A stretch of 14,133 bases of DNA. Origin: an uncultured Actinomycetes bacterium (GTDB taxonomy: Bacteria > Actinomycetota > Actinomycetes > Nanopelagicales > Nanopelagicaceae). A program made the translations under genes and the position numbers. The notes under the pieces are model-generated. The model was not told the DNA's origin and did not search any database. It worked only from the letters and a program-made list of their open reading frames with translations. This document shows positions 1 to 7,700 of the stretch, piece by piece. The DNA is taken from assembly GCA_903939005.1 (NCBI GenBank), contig CAJAFH010000092.1:1-14133 (forward strand), in the 5' to 3' direction. Position 1 is the stretch's first letter. Each line of letters starts with the position of its first letter.

Positions 1-830
1 GTTGGTGAGATTAAATCAATCACTAGTGAACCAACTAGTTGACCGCCAACGCTAAAGAGTGTGAAAGTTAGTACACCTAAATGCTGCACGATGGTTGAAG
101 TAAAGGCAATGTAAATAACGCCAATTATGCCGCCGGTATAAATCCACCATGGACCTGCTGGCAATGGCGCGAGTTCAGACCAATTTGCAATGACTGCAAT
201 AACTAAAAGAATCATCAAAAAGCTGGTGCCCATCATGAAATTTAGTAACGAAGTCGTGAAGCTCTGTTTGGAGTATTCGTTAATCTGACCGTTAAGCGCT
301 CTTTGCACACCAACGATGGCACCTGCCAAAACCCCGAAAAATACTGCCCACATTGATAAATTCTTAGCATCAATGCGATCCCATACTGAGACTAAGACGG
401 CCAATACTGTTAAGGCTGCTGCCGCAATTCGACGTCTGGAAATTAATTTCTTACCACCGCCGGTTAAACCAATTCGATCTACATATAAGGACATAGCAGT
501 TTGGCCAGCAATGGATGCAACTGAATAGATTGCCACACCAATGATTGGTACTACTTGGGTTTGAAATGCGACAAAAGTTCCGCCAAGAGCACCTGCAAAT
601 AAGCGCCAACGCGGAATCTCTTTGGCTTTAACTGCCACGCGCAGATTAGTGATTCCTTCTTTTATGCCTTTATGAAAAAGTGAAATAACGGCAATGATTA
701 AAAGTCCTGAGCCAAAGGAAACTAGTGCAGCCTCAAGTCCATTATTTAATCGATAGGAAAGTTCGCCGTTTGCGCGCGCCTGAAGCGCGATCATTAATCC
801 AGAAAGTGCTGCTAATAAGTCAAGACGCAT
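1..830 (-). CDS. DMT-superfamily transporter, DUF606/YdcZ type (3' end cut by window edge)
   Basis: I translated this frame by hand from the ATG at 830-828; it stays open for about 276 codons to the left edge, so the extreme C-terminus is missing. The protein is a hydrophobic tandem duplication. The first repeat starts MRLDLLAALSGLMIAL and carries GALGGTFVAFQ, VPIIGVAIYSVASIAGQT and the DRIGLTGGGK segment (about residues 80-140). The second repeat opens with FFGVLAGAIVGVQRALNGQI and is built the same way. This arrangement is typical of the two-domain YdcZ/DUF606 branch of the drug/metabolite transporter superfamily, usually about 300 residues, so nearly the whole protein is present. It should sit in the cytoplasmic membrane; the substrate is unknown. 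Its ATG shares one base with the TAA stop of the upstream UPF0114 gene (TAATG), suggesting translational coupling as the last visible gene of a three-gene operon. Confidence 0.85.
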   Translation of the reverse strand, partial: MRLDLLAALSGLMIALQARANGELSYRLNNGLEAALVSFGSGLLIIAVISLFHKGIKEGITNLRVAVKAKEIPRWRLFAGALGGTFVAFQTQVVPIIGVAIYSVASIAGQTAMSLYVDRIGLTGGGKKLISRRRIAAAALTVLAVLVSVWDRIDAKNLSMWAVFFGVLAGAIVGVQRALNGQINEYSKQSFTTSLLNFMMGTSFLMILLVIAVIANWSELAPLPAGPWWIYTGGIIGVIYIAFTSTIVQHLGVLTFTLFSVGGQLVGSLVIDLISP

Positions 831-1360
831 TACTTATTAATGCCGTGGAACTCACGCTTATCAGCGATCCAATCCATTAGTGCAAAGAGAACACCTGAAG
901 CTACGAACGTTAAGTGAATTACGATACGCCACTTAGTGCCACCACCAACATGATCTTGGTTAGCAAGTTCAATAAAATCTTTTAATAGTTCGATCACTGA
1001 AATTGCAACGAGTGAACCAATTAACTTGATTTTCAGACCAGAGAAATCAATGGTTCCCATCCAATGTGGACGGTCCTTTGATTCAGCAGCGACATCAATA
1101 CGTGAAACAAAGTTTTCATACCCAGCAAAGATCACCATCAGAATCAAATTTGCGAGCAGCGTTAAGTCAAGAAGTGCTAGAAGTTCTAAGGTGAATGTCT
1201 GGGCAGTTGCTTCGCCGATGTGTTGAGTTATGTGATAGAACTCAACAATAAAACGCCAGCAAAGCAGAACTAGCGCGCCTACGAGGCCTAGGTAAAGCGG
1301 AGCCAATAAGAAGCGCGCACGGAATAAGATTATTTCGATGGCATTAGTTAATTTATCCAT
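830..1360 (-). CDS. UPF0114 / YqhA-like (TIGR00645) integral membrane protein
   Basis: This 176-residue membrane protein resembles E. coli YqhA across its length. Recognisable family signatures are RFLLAPLYLGL (16-26), a hydrophobic stretch with LLDLTLLANLILMVIF (63-78), GYENFVSRID (80-89), the central polar HWMGTID segment (99-105), and VIHLTFVASGVLFALMD (147-163). Four membrane helices are expected, at about 17-37, 60-79, 112-128 and 145-164. The biochemical function of this family is not established, so none is assigned. The gene begins 8 bases after the stop of the ABC-F gene and overlaps the start of the DMT transporter by one base, so all three are probably co-transcribed. An AAGG lies only a few bases ahead of the ATG, too close to be a convincing ribosome binding site. 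Confidence 0.88.
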   Translation of the reverse strand: MDKLTNAIEIILFRARFLLAPLYLGLVGALVLLCWRFIVEFYHITQHIGEATAQTFTLELLALLDLTLLANLILMVIFAGYENFVSRIDVAAESKDRPHWMGTIDFSGLKIKLIGSLVAISVIELLKDFIELANQDHVGGGTKWRIVIHLTFVASGVLFALMDWIADKREFHGINK

Positions 1361-1369
1361 GCCTTAAGT

Positions 1370-3139
1370 TTAACCCTCAAGCAGCAATGTAGCGGCTAAC
1401 CATTCTTCTTCGCGGCGAGATTTCTCTAAATTCAAGTCGGCTAACTCGCCAGTTATGGCAGCCAACCGCTCAGCATCGAATTCACAAAGTTCTTGTTCTA
1501 CTAGTAATGCGGCAATCTTTTCCTCAATTTTTGCTATCTGGCGGTCGATGCGTGCTAAATCTTTCTTAGCCTGACGCTGTTCGGCAGCTGAAGATGTTGA
1601 TTTATTCTCTTTTTTAGTTGTATTACCTGAAATAGCCTTCTCGCGTAACTCCAAATATTGATCTACTCCACGCGGCAAATCAAGCAACTTCTTATCACCA
1701 AGCAAACCAACAAAGCGATCGCAAACTCGCTCTAGGAAATACCTATCGTGCGAAATAATTAGCAGGGTGCCGGCATAGCTATCTAGTAAATCTTCTAACT
1801 CAGTCAAGATTTCGATATCAAAATCATTTGTTGGCTCATCAAGCATCAAAACGTTAGGGCTCTCCATCAGCAACCTAGTTAGTTGCAGGCGTCGTTTCTC
1901 ACCACCAGATAAATCACCAACTGGGGTCCATTGTGAATCGCGGTCAAAACCTAACCGCTCACAAAGTTGTGATGCTGAAAGAGTGCGGCCTTTACCGAGT
2001 TCAATGTGGGAGGCAACCTTTTCTACCGCTTCCAGCACACGCCAAGTTGGGTCTAGCTCAGTTAAGTGCTGGGTTAAGAAAGCTGCCTTAACAGTCACGC
2101 CAGTAACTAATTTTCCAGCACTTGGTTGAATTTCACCGGCCAGCGTGCGCATTAAAGTGGTTTTGCCGGCGCCATTAATACCAACAATGCCGATGCGATC
2201 GCCCGGGCCAACATTCCAATAGAGATCATCAATTAATTCTTTATCGCCTGCACGAACTTGCAGATGATGCGCCTCGTAAACAGTATTTCCTAATCGGTTC
2301 TGGGCAAACTTTAATAACTCGGTGGAATCACGTGGAGCTGGTTCAGCAGAAATTAGTTCATTTGCGGCATCAACTCGGAACTTGGGCTTAACTGTTTGAG
2401 CCGGTGCACCGCGTCGCAACCAAGCCAGTTCTTTGCGAATCAGCATGTTGCGGCGTTGATCAAGTACTGCAGCTTGGCGAGAACGCTCGGCCTTGGCTAA
2501 TACGAATGCGGAATATCCGCCGTCATACTCTTCGACTTTGCCACCGACAACTTCCCAGGTGCGATCTGTTACTTCATCTAGAAACCAACGATCGTGCGTT
2601 ACAACGGTTACGGCAATATTTTTACGATTCTTCAAATGGCTTGCTAGCCATGCCACACCTTCGACATCTAAGTGGTTAGTTGGCTCATCAAGCAGAATTA
2701 AATCAAGATCATCAATTAATAATTTAGCTAAGCCAACTCGACGTCGCTCGCCACCTGAAAGCGAGAGAAATGTGCGTTCGAATAGATGATCATCAAAGCC
2801 ACCGAATAACCCAGTGAATACTTCGCGAACACCAGCGTCGCTAGCCCATTCATGTTTTGCTTTATCGCCCAACACAACATCTCGAACAGTTGCAGCTTTG
2901 TCAGCGACATCGACTTGATTGAGCATTCCTAGTTTGACTGAATTGTTCTTAGTTACTCGTCCAGAATCTGGTTGCTCAATTCCTGCAATTATATTCATTA
3001 AAGTGCTCTTGCCGGCACCATTTCGACCAACAATTCCGATGCGTTCGCCTTCAGCAACACCGAGAGATACGCCAACTAGTAATTGCTTGATATCAAAGGC
3101 TTTGTTTACGCTTTCGACGTTAACAAGATTGCGTGCCAT
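1370..3139 (-). CDS. ABC-F family ATPase, Uup-like
   Basis: This 589-residue protein has two ABC ATPase domains and no membrane domain, the hallmark of ABC-F. Domain 1 has Walker A GRNGAGKS (38-45), signature LSGGE (127-131), Walker B LILLDE (147-152) and H-loop His182. Domain 2 has Walker A GINGAGKT (320-327), signature LSGGE (410-414), Walker B VLMLDE (430-435) and H-loop His464. The inter-domain linker contains LAWLRRGAPAQTVKPKFR (238-255), which matches the Uup branch. The C-terminus from about 515 to 585 is charged, heptad-like and probably coiled-coil, again as in Uup. Members of the family act on the ribosome or, for Uup, on branched DNA or ribosome quality; the exact role here is inferred. 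The ATG at 3139 is divergent from kynU with 24 bases between starts, and a TACGCT box (3153-3148) lies 8 bases before the start. Confidence 0.93.
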   Translation of the reverse strand: MARNLVNVESVNKAFDIKQLLVGVSLGVAEGERIGIVGRNGAGKSTLMNIIAGIEQPDSGRVTKNNSVKLGMLNQVDVADKAATVRDVVLGDKAKHEWASDAGVREVFTGLFGGFDDHLFERTFLSLSGGERRRVGLAKLLIDDLDLILLDEPTNHLDVEGVAWLASHLKNRKNIAVTVVTHDRWFLDEVTDRTWEVVGGKVEEYDGGYSAFVLAKAERSRQAAVLDQRRNMLIRKELAWLRRGAPAQTVKPKFRVDAANELISAEPAPRDSTELLKFAQNRLGNTVYEAHHLQVRAGDKELIDDLYWNVGPGDRIGIVGINGAGKTTLMRTLAGEIQPSAGKLVTGVTVKAAFLTQHLTELDPTWRVLEAVEKVASHIELGKGRTLSASQLCERLGFDRDSQWTPVGDLSGGEKRRLQLTRLLMESPNVLMLDEPTNDFDIEILTELEDLLDSYAGTLLIISHDRYFLERVCDRFVGLLGDKKLLDLPRGVDQYLELREKAISGNTTKKENKSTSSAAEQRQAKKDLARIDRQIAKIEEKIAALLVEQELCEFDAERLAAITGELADLNLEKSRREEEWLAATLLLEG

Positions 3140-3157
3140 AGGGGGAAAGCGTACCTT
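3129..3157 (+). promoter_or_regulatory. Putative leaderless promoter of kynU
   Basis: A TTGCGT -35-like hexamer (3129-3134), a 17-base spacer and a TACCTT -10-like hexamer (3152-3157) sit so that transcription would begin at or beside the kynU ATG at 3164. The -35 element lies inside the ABC-F coding region on the opposite strand. The -10 overlaps by two bases the TACGCT box (3148-3153, minus strand) that could serve the ABC-F gene. This was identified by eye only. Confidence 0.4.
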
Positions 3158-3163
3158 TACGGC

Positions 3164-4438
3164 ATGAAGGTTACTGACCGAGAATATGCATTGGCACTAG
3201 ATGCCGCAGACCCGCTACGCCACTTCAAAGAGCGTTATGTGATTACCGACCCAGATATGTGTTATTTGGATGGAAATTCGTTGGGCCGTTTGCCACATGA
3301 CACTGTCGTGGCAGTAAATGATTTTCTGACTAAAGAATGGGGGCCCGAAGTAGTAAATGGCTGGGGCCATTGGGTTGATGAGGCTCAGCCAACTGGCGAT
3401 CTCATTGGTCGCGCGACTTTAGGTGCTGCTGCTGGTCAGGTGCTTGCTTGCGATACGACTTCGGTTAATTTCTATCAGCTTTGCTTAGCTGCTATTCATG
3501 CCCGTCCTGGTCGTAAAACAATTATTACTGATGCGGCTAATTTCCCAACCGATCGCTATATTCTCGATGGTATTGCAAAGCAATTTGGTTTGAACTTAGT
3601 GATTATCGATAACGAAGATCCTAAAATTGCCGAGAATGAATTAATCACCGTTGATATTTTAAAACCATATCTATCTGATGATGTAGCACTAGTAACGTTA
3701 GAAGTAATTCAATATCGATCTGGTGCGCGCAACGACATTAAATCTTTAACGGATTTAGTTCGTAGCTTTGGGGCATTTTTACTTTGGGATGCTAGCCACG
3801 CAGTTGGTGCAATTGAAATGAACTTCGATGCTAACGGCGTTGATATTGCCGTAGGTTGCACATATAAATACGGCAACTCCGGCCCAGGAGCACCAGCTTG
3901 GTTATATGTAAACAAACGCGTGCAAGCTGAACTGCAAGTTCCGATTCAAGGTTGGTTTTCACAAGCTGATCAATTTGGCATGGGACCAGTATTTGAACGC
4001 GCCGAAGGTATTCGTGGATTTCAAATTGCCAGTCCATCTTTAATCGGATTACGCTGCATTAAGAGTGCGTTCTCAATTATTGAAGAAGCTGGCATAACTG
4101 AGATTTCACATAAGTGCGCAACCGGAACTCAAATGATGATCGAGCTATACGATGCTTGGTTGGCTGACCTTGGCTTCACGCTGCTGACTTCGCGAGATGC
4201 CAATCAGCGTGGTGGCCACATTTCAATCGGGCACCCAGATGCTGCTCGTATCTGTGTTGCTCTTCGCCAGTTCGCTAACGTGATTCCGGACTATCGCACC
4301 CCGGATTCGATTCGGTTAGCTATCTCGCCATTACCCACCTCTTATGTGGAAATTTGGGATGGTTTTCAGCGTATTCGCGATCTAGTAACTACCCGCCAAT
4401 ATGAAAAGATCGAAAAATCAGATTCGAGAGTTACATGA
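3164..4438 (+). CDS. kynU: Kynureninase (kynurenine to anthranilate + alanine)
   Basis: Predicted 424-residue PLP enzyme that hydrolyses L-kynurenine to anthranilate and L-alanine in the cytoplasm. With Met1 at 3164, the N-terminus has the family opening DMCYLDGNSLGRLP (about 31-44). FPTDRY (127-132) contributes to cofactor binding, WDASHAVGA (208-216) supplies the PLP-pyridine Asp209 and nearby His212, and CTYKYGNSGPG (232-242) contains the Schiff-base Lys235. The length matches bacterial kynureninases of about 415 residues. I chose the ATG at 3164 because the in-frame TTG at 3083 would run 57 bases into the opposing ABC-F gene and add residues that do not resemble the family. No good Shine-Dalgarno is placed for this ATG, and a -10-like box 6 bases upstream suggests a leaderless message. 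The stop overlaps the kynA start as ATGA, so the two are likely translated in a coupled way. Confidence 0.95.
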   Translation: MKVTDREYALALDAADPLRHFKERYVITDPDMCYLDGNSLGRLPHDTVVAVNDFLTKEWGPEVVNGWGHWVDEAQPTGDLIGRATLGAAAGQVLACDTTSVNFYQLCLAAIHARPGRKTIITDAANFPTDRYILDGIAKQFGLNLVIIDNEDPKIAENELITVDILKPYLSDDVALVTLEVIQYRSGARNDIKSLTDLVRSFGAFLLWDASHAVGAIEMNFDANGVDIAVGCTYKYGNSGPGAPAWLYVNKRVQAELQVPIQGWFSQADQFGMGPVFERAEGIRGFQIASPSLIGLRCIKSAFSIIEEAGITEISHKCATGTQMMIELYDAWLADLGFTLLTSRDANQRGGHISIGHPDAARICVALRQFANVIPDYRTPDSIRLAISPLPTSYVEIWDGFQRIRDLVTTRQYEKIEKSDSRVT

Positions 4439-5232
4439 GTAATGATCAAGTAGATCCAGCACTTACTTACACTTCTTATTTAGCAGTAGATGAGCTACTT
4501 GCTCTGCAAAGACCACTCTCAGATGGGCCCGAACACGATGAGATGCTTTTTATCATCATCCATCAGAGTTACGAACTCTGGTTTAAGCAATTAATTCATG
4601 AATTCTTAGCCGCACAAGCCTCTCTTGAGGCCGGCGATACTCATCGCTCGCTTGCACTACTAGGTCGTATTCGCACCATCATGAAAGTTTGTGTTGCTCA
4701 GATTGATATTCTTGAAACAATGACACCGCTGCAATTTAATAGTTTCCGTTCTTACCTTTCTTCGTCTAGCGGTTTCCAATCTGCGCAATTTAGAAAAGTC
4801 GAAGCAATTCTTGGCCGTCGTGATAGCGCAATGGCCGGGCATCTACCAACAAATGTGCAAAGTGATATTTCAGAAATTGCTAGCCGCAATTCAGTTTGGG
4901 ATTCATTACTGGTTTATATCTCAAAGCGCGGCCATGTAATCCCAGCTGATGTTTTGGCTCGCGATAAATCAATTGCCTACGTGGCTAACCCGGCTGTGCA
5001 AGATGTTTTACTTGAGGTGCATCGCAATGATCCCGAAAGTGCAGCTGTTTGCGAACGCTTGCTAGATATCGACGAAGGGCTTCAAGAGTGGCGCTACCGC
5101 CATGTGAAAATGGTGGAACGCACGATTGGTGCAAAAATGGGCACTGGTGGTTCAGCCGGTGTTAAATACTTAGCCAGCACTTTATTCAATCCGGTATTTG
5201 TAGATCTCTGGGAGATCCGTTCTCGCTTTTAG
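4435..5232 (+). CDS. kynA: Tryptophan 2,3-dioxygenase
   Basis: Predicted 265-residue cytoplasmic haem enzyme that oxidises L-tryptophan to N-formylkynurenine. The sequence shows FIIIHQSYELWFKQ (39-52), which contains the distal His43. FNSFRSYLSSSSGFQSAQFR (101-120) has Arg105, which by family knowledge binds the substrate carboxylate. EWRYRHVKMVERTIG (218-232) holds the proximal haem ligand His223, followed by the MGTGGSAGVKYL loop (235-246) typical of the family. Length is normal for bacterial enzymes. It overlaps kynU by 4 bases (ATGA) and converges with the nitroreductase gene, whose stop codon overlaps the kynA 3' end by 4 bases. No kynurenine formamidase gene is adjacent, so the middle step of the pathway must come from elsewhere. 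Confidence 0.95.
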   Translation: MSNDQVDPALTYTSYLAVDELLALQRPLSDGPEHDEMLFIIIHQSYELWFKQLIHEFLAAQASLEAGDTHRSLALLGRIRTIMKVCVAQIDILETMTPLQFNSFRSYLSSSSGFQSAQFRKVEAILGRRDSAMAGHLPTNVQSDISEIASRNSVWDSLLVYISKRGHVIPADVLARDKSIAYVANPAVQDVLLEVHRNDPESAAVCERLLDIDEGLQEWRYRHVKMVERTIGAKMGTGGSAGVKYLASTLFNPVFVDLWEIRSRF

Positions 5233-5801
5233 TTAGGCAACCCAGCTAAAACAATTTCGGATAACTCTTTACGCTGACGCGGTGCGTTCTCGCGCTCAAG
5301 TAGAACGCCTTCGAGTTGTTCGGCCGGGCCCTGTGTACCAATGGCAATAACAACAATTGGTGCGATTTGGGTTGGTAATTCAAAAGTTTGCGCTGCTTTC
5401 TCCGCATCAAAACCAGCCATTTGGTGGGCTACTTGGTCACGACTGTGAGCTTCAAAAGTCAGTTGGCTAACAGCTAATCCAGCATCAAAGCCTGAAATTG
5501 GTCGGGGAGTCCCATCTTCATTCTGATTAACAATTGAAACCAAAACTAAAGCTGATGCACGGTTGGCCCAACTTTGGTTAAACGGTACTAATGTGGAAAG
5601 TATTGAATCAAATACTTCATCGCCACGTACGCCTACATGAAAACGCCAAGGTTGAAAATTATTGGCAGAAGGTGCCCAACGTGCCGCTTCCAGGATTGCA
5701 ACTAGTGCCTCATTGGAAATAGTGGCCGTAGCATCAAATGATCTTGGGCTACGTCGATTACTTAGTACTGGATGAATTGGAGTTGAAGTAGTTGCGCTCA
5801 T
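5229..5801 (-). CDS. Nitroreductase-family flavoprotein
   Basis: This 190-residue protein matches the nitroreductase fold. It has SNRRSPRSFD (14-23), the Arg-rich FMN-phosphate binding start, and ARWAPSANNFQPWRF (40-54), the family's second FMN-contact segment. GFDAGLAVSQLTFEA (104-118) fits the central helix, and a closing RQRKELSEIV (175-184) resembles the usual C-terminal FMN-contact region. Such enzymes are FMN-dependent NAD(P)H oxidoreductases, often dimeric and cytoplasmic; the physiological substrate cannot be predicted. The ATG at 5801 has no Shine-Dalgarno but a TACAAT box ends 7 bases upstream. The gene overlaps the 3' end of kynA tail to tail by 4 bases, which does not imply a shared pathway. 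Confidence 0.88.
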   Translation of the reverse strand: MSATTSTPIHPVLSNRRSPRSFDATATISNEALVAILEAARWAPSANNFQPWRFHVGVRGDEVFDSILSTLVPFNQSWANRASALVLVSIVNQNEDGTPRPISGFDAGLAVSQLTFEAHSRDQVAHQMAGFDAEKAAQTFELPTQIAPIVVIAIGTQGPAEQLEGVLLERENAPRQRKELSEIVLAGLPN

Positions 5802-5808
5802 TTGTAGA

Positions 5809-5814
5809 ATTGTA
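5809..5814 (-). promoter_or_regulatory. Putative -10 box of nitroreductase gene
   Basis: TACAAT on the minus strand matches the TATAAT consensus at five of six positions and ends 7 bases before the ATG at 5801, the spacing expected of a leaderless transcript. I see no convincing -35 hexamer at 16-18 bases. Just upstream is a small GAGCG/CGCTC inverted repeat (5823-5827 and 5833-5837, loop of 5) with no adjacent T-run, so I do not call it a terminator. Confidence 0.4.
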
Positions 5815-5857
5815 GATTACTAGAGCGAAAAGCGCTCCTTGAAAATATTTTTAGCGC

Positions 5858-6181
5858 CTATTTGTGCATCTGATAGTAAATGATTGCAAAAATTGAAAAC
5901 AGTGCTGCACCAGCAAAGATCAAGTACTTAATCCAGGTTGGGATACCAACTTTATCGGCAGCGGTTTGCGCCATACTCTTAGTTTTATTCATTGCTCTAC
6001 TGGCCCACGCAAACTCACTTGCTAAAATTCCAAGACCGGCAAGTAAAATCAATACACCGGGGCCAGGTGCAACCAAAGCTATTGCGCCTAATACTGTAAT
6101 TGTTCCACCCAGAACGCCAATAAAAATGCGCCAGGCTAAGTTGCCGGCTTTACTACGTTTGATGAATGATCTTAAATTCAT
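5858..6181 (-). CDS. PGPGW-type (TIGR02611-like) small membrane protein
   Basis: This 107-residue protein has a polar basic N-terminus (MNLRSFIKRSKAGNLAWR), then a hydrophobic region with the glycine/proline core VAPGPGVLILLAGLGILASE (37-56). A polar stretch follows (about 61-83) and a final membrane helix spans about 84-103. The APGPG(V/W) motif followed by LAGLGILA is the signature of the actinobacterial TIGR02611/PGPGW putative membrane family; here the last W of the motif is V. Function is unknown. The ATG shares an ATGA overlap with the stop of the upstream glycosyltransferase gene, so the pair is probably translated together, and the membrane protein may work with or beside that enzyme. 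That partnership is inference from gene order. Confidence 0.8.
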   Translation of the reverse strand: MNLRSFIKRSKAGNLAWRIFIGVLGGTITVLGAIALVAPGPGVLILLAGLGILASEFAWASRAMNKTKSMAQTAADKVGIPTWIKYLIFAGAALFSIFAIIYYQMHK

Positions 6182-7617
6182 AGCGGTTCTTTCTGAGTAT
6201 TAACAACACGTCTTAAGGTGCCGTATGCAGCAGATGCTATCTCATCGCGGCGATGTCGATAACTATCGGAAGCCCCACTAATTAAATGCTCGTAACGAAC
6301 TTCACCATTGATTAACTTGCGCATGGTTTGCGGGTCGGTCTCATCGCCAAAATGAGGTGGGTCAACTTTCACAATTTGAACCACTATGTGCGGATTAAAT
6401 TTGCGATAGACCAGGGCTAATTGACGATAGACGGCATTTGCCAATTGGCGAAAGCTGACCAGGCCAAAATCACGTGCTTTTAAGCGCATTCTGGCGATAA
6501 ATGCAGGCTGCGCACCATGTTTAACGGTGGCCATTTCATAGAGAATCTGAGCTGCTTCTTTAGCACCGTTTGCCTCAGGTAACTTCTTGCACATGCGGTG
6601 TAATCGCGCTCGCTCTTCAGGATCTTGCAATAGCTTTACGGTTTCGGTGATGTTTGTTAAATCAGCCTGATCGGCTCGCAGTGCATAACCTAAATCGTGG
6701 CACCACTGAGCGCGGGCTTCTTGATCATCAGTACCGCGAATATTTGAGACAAAAACTGTTGGCACCAAGGCAGGTAATAGTTCGTGCACGCCGTTGTAGC
6801 CAGTGGCGCAAATAGCTGCATCAAATGCATGCAGAACTTTAGCTAATGGGAAGTAGCGAACTTGCTTAATTTCTAATCCTTCTGGAACTAGTGAAATTCC
6901 ATTAGCATCAATTGGCTTTTTGGTTAGGACAACTTGTAAATCTTTCCAGCCAATTAAACCTTTGAGTGCGGCAGTCATTTTCTCATTGACATCACTGTCG
7001 CCGGTGCCTAGTTGCACAAGGACGGCTGGCCGATTTAAATCAATGCCTAACGCAATGCGTGCTTCATCACGATCAAGTGCGGTGGACTCTTGGTATAACG
7101 AAACAGCTGAAGTCACAACGGCATCTTTACGATTCTTAGTTGGACCATGATCATAAACTCGGGCAAAATCACCAGGTTCAATAATTACATCCATCATCAT
7201 TGATTGCAGACCTAGCGCTAAACCTTGTGGTTTCTTCTGCCACAGACCACGGCGAACCCAAACTAGCGCTAAATCATTCTTCTTTAACTTTGCACCAATC
7301 ACGCCTGGATATGGAACTACGCCATCAAAAGATAAAACCTGAGCATCGGTTTCTTCAATTAGGGCAAGCAAGCGATCGCGCAAATAAGCATCCCAAAGTT
7401 TGCGCGGCATCCAGCCGCGATCACGACCTGGAATATATTCACAACGAACGCCAACAAAATTAGGCACTTCGGCAACGCCGCCGGCCATTGAAACAATGAT
7501 TGGGTTAGCGATCTCTTTTAGTTCAAGAGCAATTGCGCTGGCACGAGCAAGATGACCCATTCCGACCCCATTGCTGGTAGCCAGAATAATTGTGGGTTTT
7601 TCCGCTTGCGGACTCAT
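6178..7617 (-). CDS. GT-B fold glycosyltransferase (MurG/GT28-like)
   Basis: Predicted 479-residue protein when started at the ATG at 7617. Residues 5-30 hold PTIILATSNGVGMGHLARAS: the first beta strand plus the GxGH loop typical of MurG-like GT-B enzymes (GVGMGHL, 17-23). The C-terminal half has VLVQLGTGD (199-207), the start of the nucleotide-binding domain, then ICATGYNGVHELL (269-281), and TVFVSNIRGTDDQEARA (287-303). These resemble the donor-sugar binding segment of the GT28 C-terminal domain. About 110 extra residues follow, Arg/Lys-rich and without recognised motif. Donor and acceptor are unknown. The frame stays open to a GTG at 7656, but that GTG lies inside the terminator hairpin of the preceding gene, so the internal ATG is preferred. 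A TAAACT box (7631-7626) lies 8 bases before it. The stop overlaps the next gene as ATGA. Confidence 0.8.
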   Translation of the reverse strand: MSPQAEKPTIILATSNGVGMGHLARASAIALELKEIANPIIVSMAGGVAEVPNFVGVRCEYIPGRDRGWMPRKLWDAYLRDRLLALIEETDAQVLSFDGVVPYPGVIGAKLKKNDLALVWVRRGLWQKKPQGLALGLQSMMMDVIIEPGDFARVYDHGPTKNRKDAVVTSAVSLYQESTALDRDEARIALGIDLNRPAVLVQLGTGDSDVNEKMTAALKGLIGWKDLQVVLTKKPIDANGISLVPEGLEIKQVRYFPLAKVLHAFDAAICATGYNGVHELLPALVPTVFVSNIRGTDDQEARAQWCHDLGYALRADQADLTNITETVKLLQDPEERARLHRMCKKLPEANGAKEAAQILYEMATVKHGAQPAFIARMRLKARDFGLVSFRQLANAVYRQLALVYRKFNPHIVVQIVKVDPPHFGDETDPQTMRKLINGEVRYEHLISGASDSYRHRRDEIASAAYGTLRRVVNTQKEPL

Positions 7618-7637
7618 AGATGCAGAGTTTATCGCGT

Positions 7638-7682
7638 AAAAATAGATCAGGGGCACACCCTTATCGGATGCGCCCCTGATCT
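7638..7682 (-). terminator. Rho-independent terminator of the 5'-nucleotidase gene
   Basis: An 11-base perfect inverted repeat (AGATCAGGGGC at 7644-7654, GCCCCTGATCT at 7672-7682) follows the nucleotidase stop. On the minus-strand RNA the stem extends three more pairs, including one G-U; on the plus strand that position would be A-C. It is followed by a TTTTT run (7642-7638) one base after the stem. Both the asymmetry and the T-run point to minus-strand use. Confidence 0.85.
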
Positions 7683-7700
7683 TTAATCAGTTATTGGTTG

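Noticed and set aside
21..40. Two neighbouring palindromes, CACTAGTG and AACTAGTT
   Set aside because: They lie inside the DMT transporter coding sequence, are not alike beyond the CTAG core, and need no special function.
3083..3163. In-frame TTG at 3083 as an upstream start for kynureninase
   Set aside because: It would overlap the opposing ABC-F gene by 57 bases and add 27 residues without family similarity; the ATG at 3164 fits the family N-terminus.
5823..5837. GAGCG/CGCTC inverted repeat between the PGPGW and nitroreductase genes as a terminator
   Set aside because: The stem is only 5 base pairs and no T-run follows on either strand, so it is not good enough to call.
5880..6203. A 107-codon open frame on the plus strand opposite the PGPGW membrane protein
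   Set aside because: It is a mirror of a real gene: the minus strand has the family motif, membrane helices and the ATGA coupling, while this frame resembles nothing.
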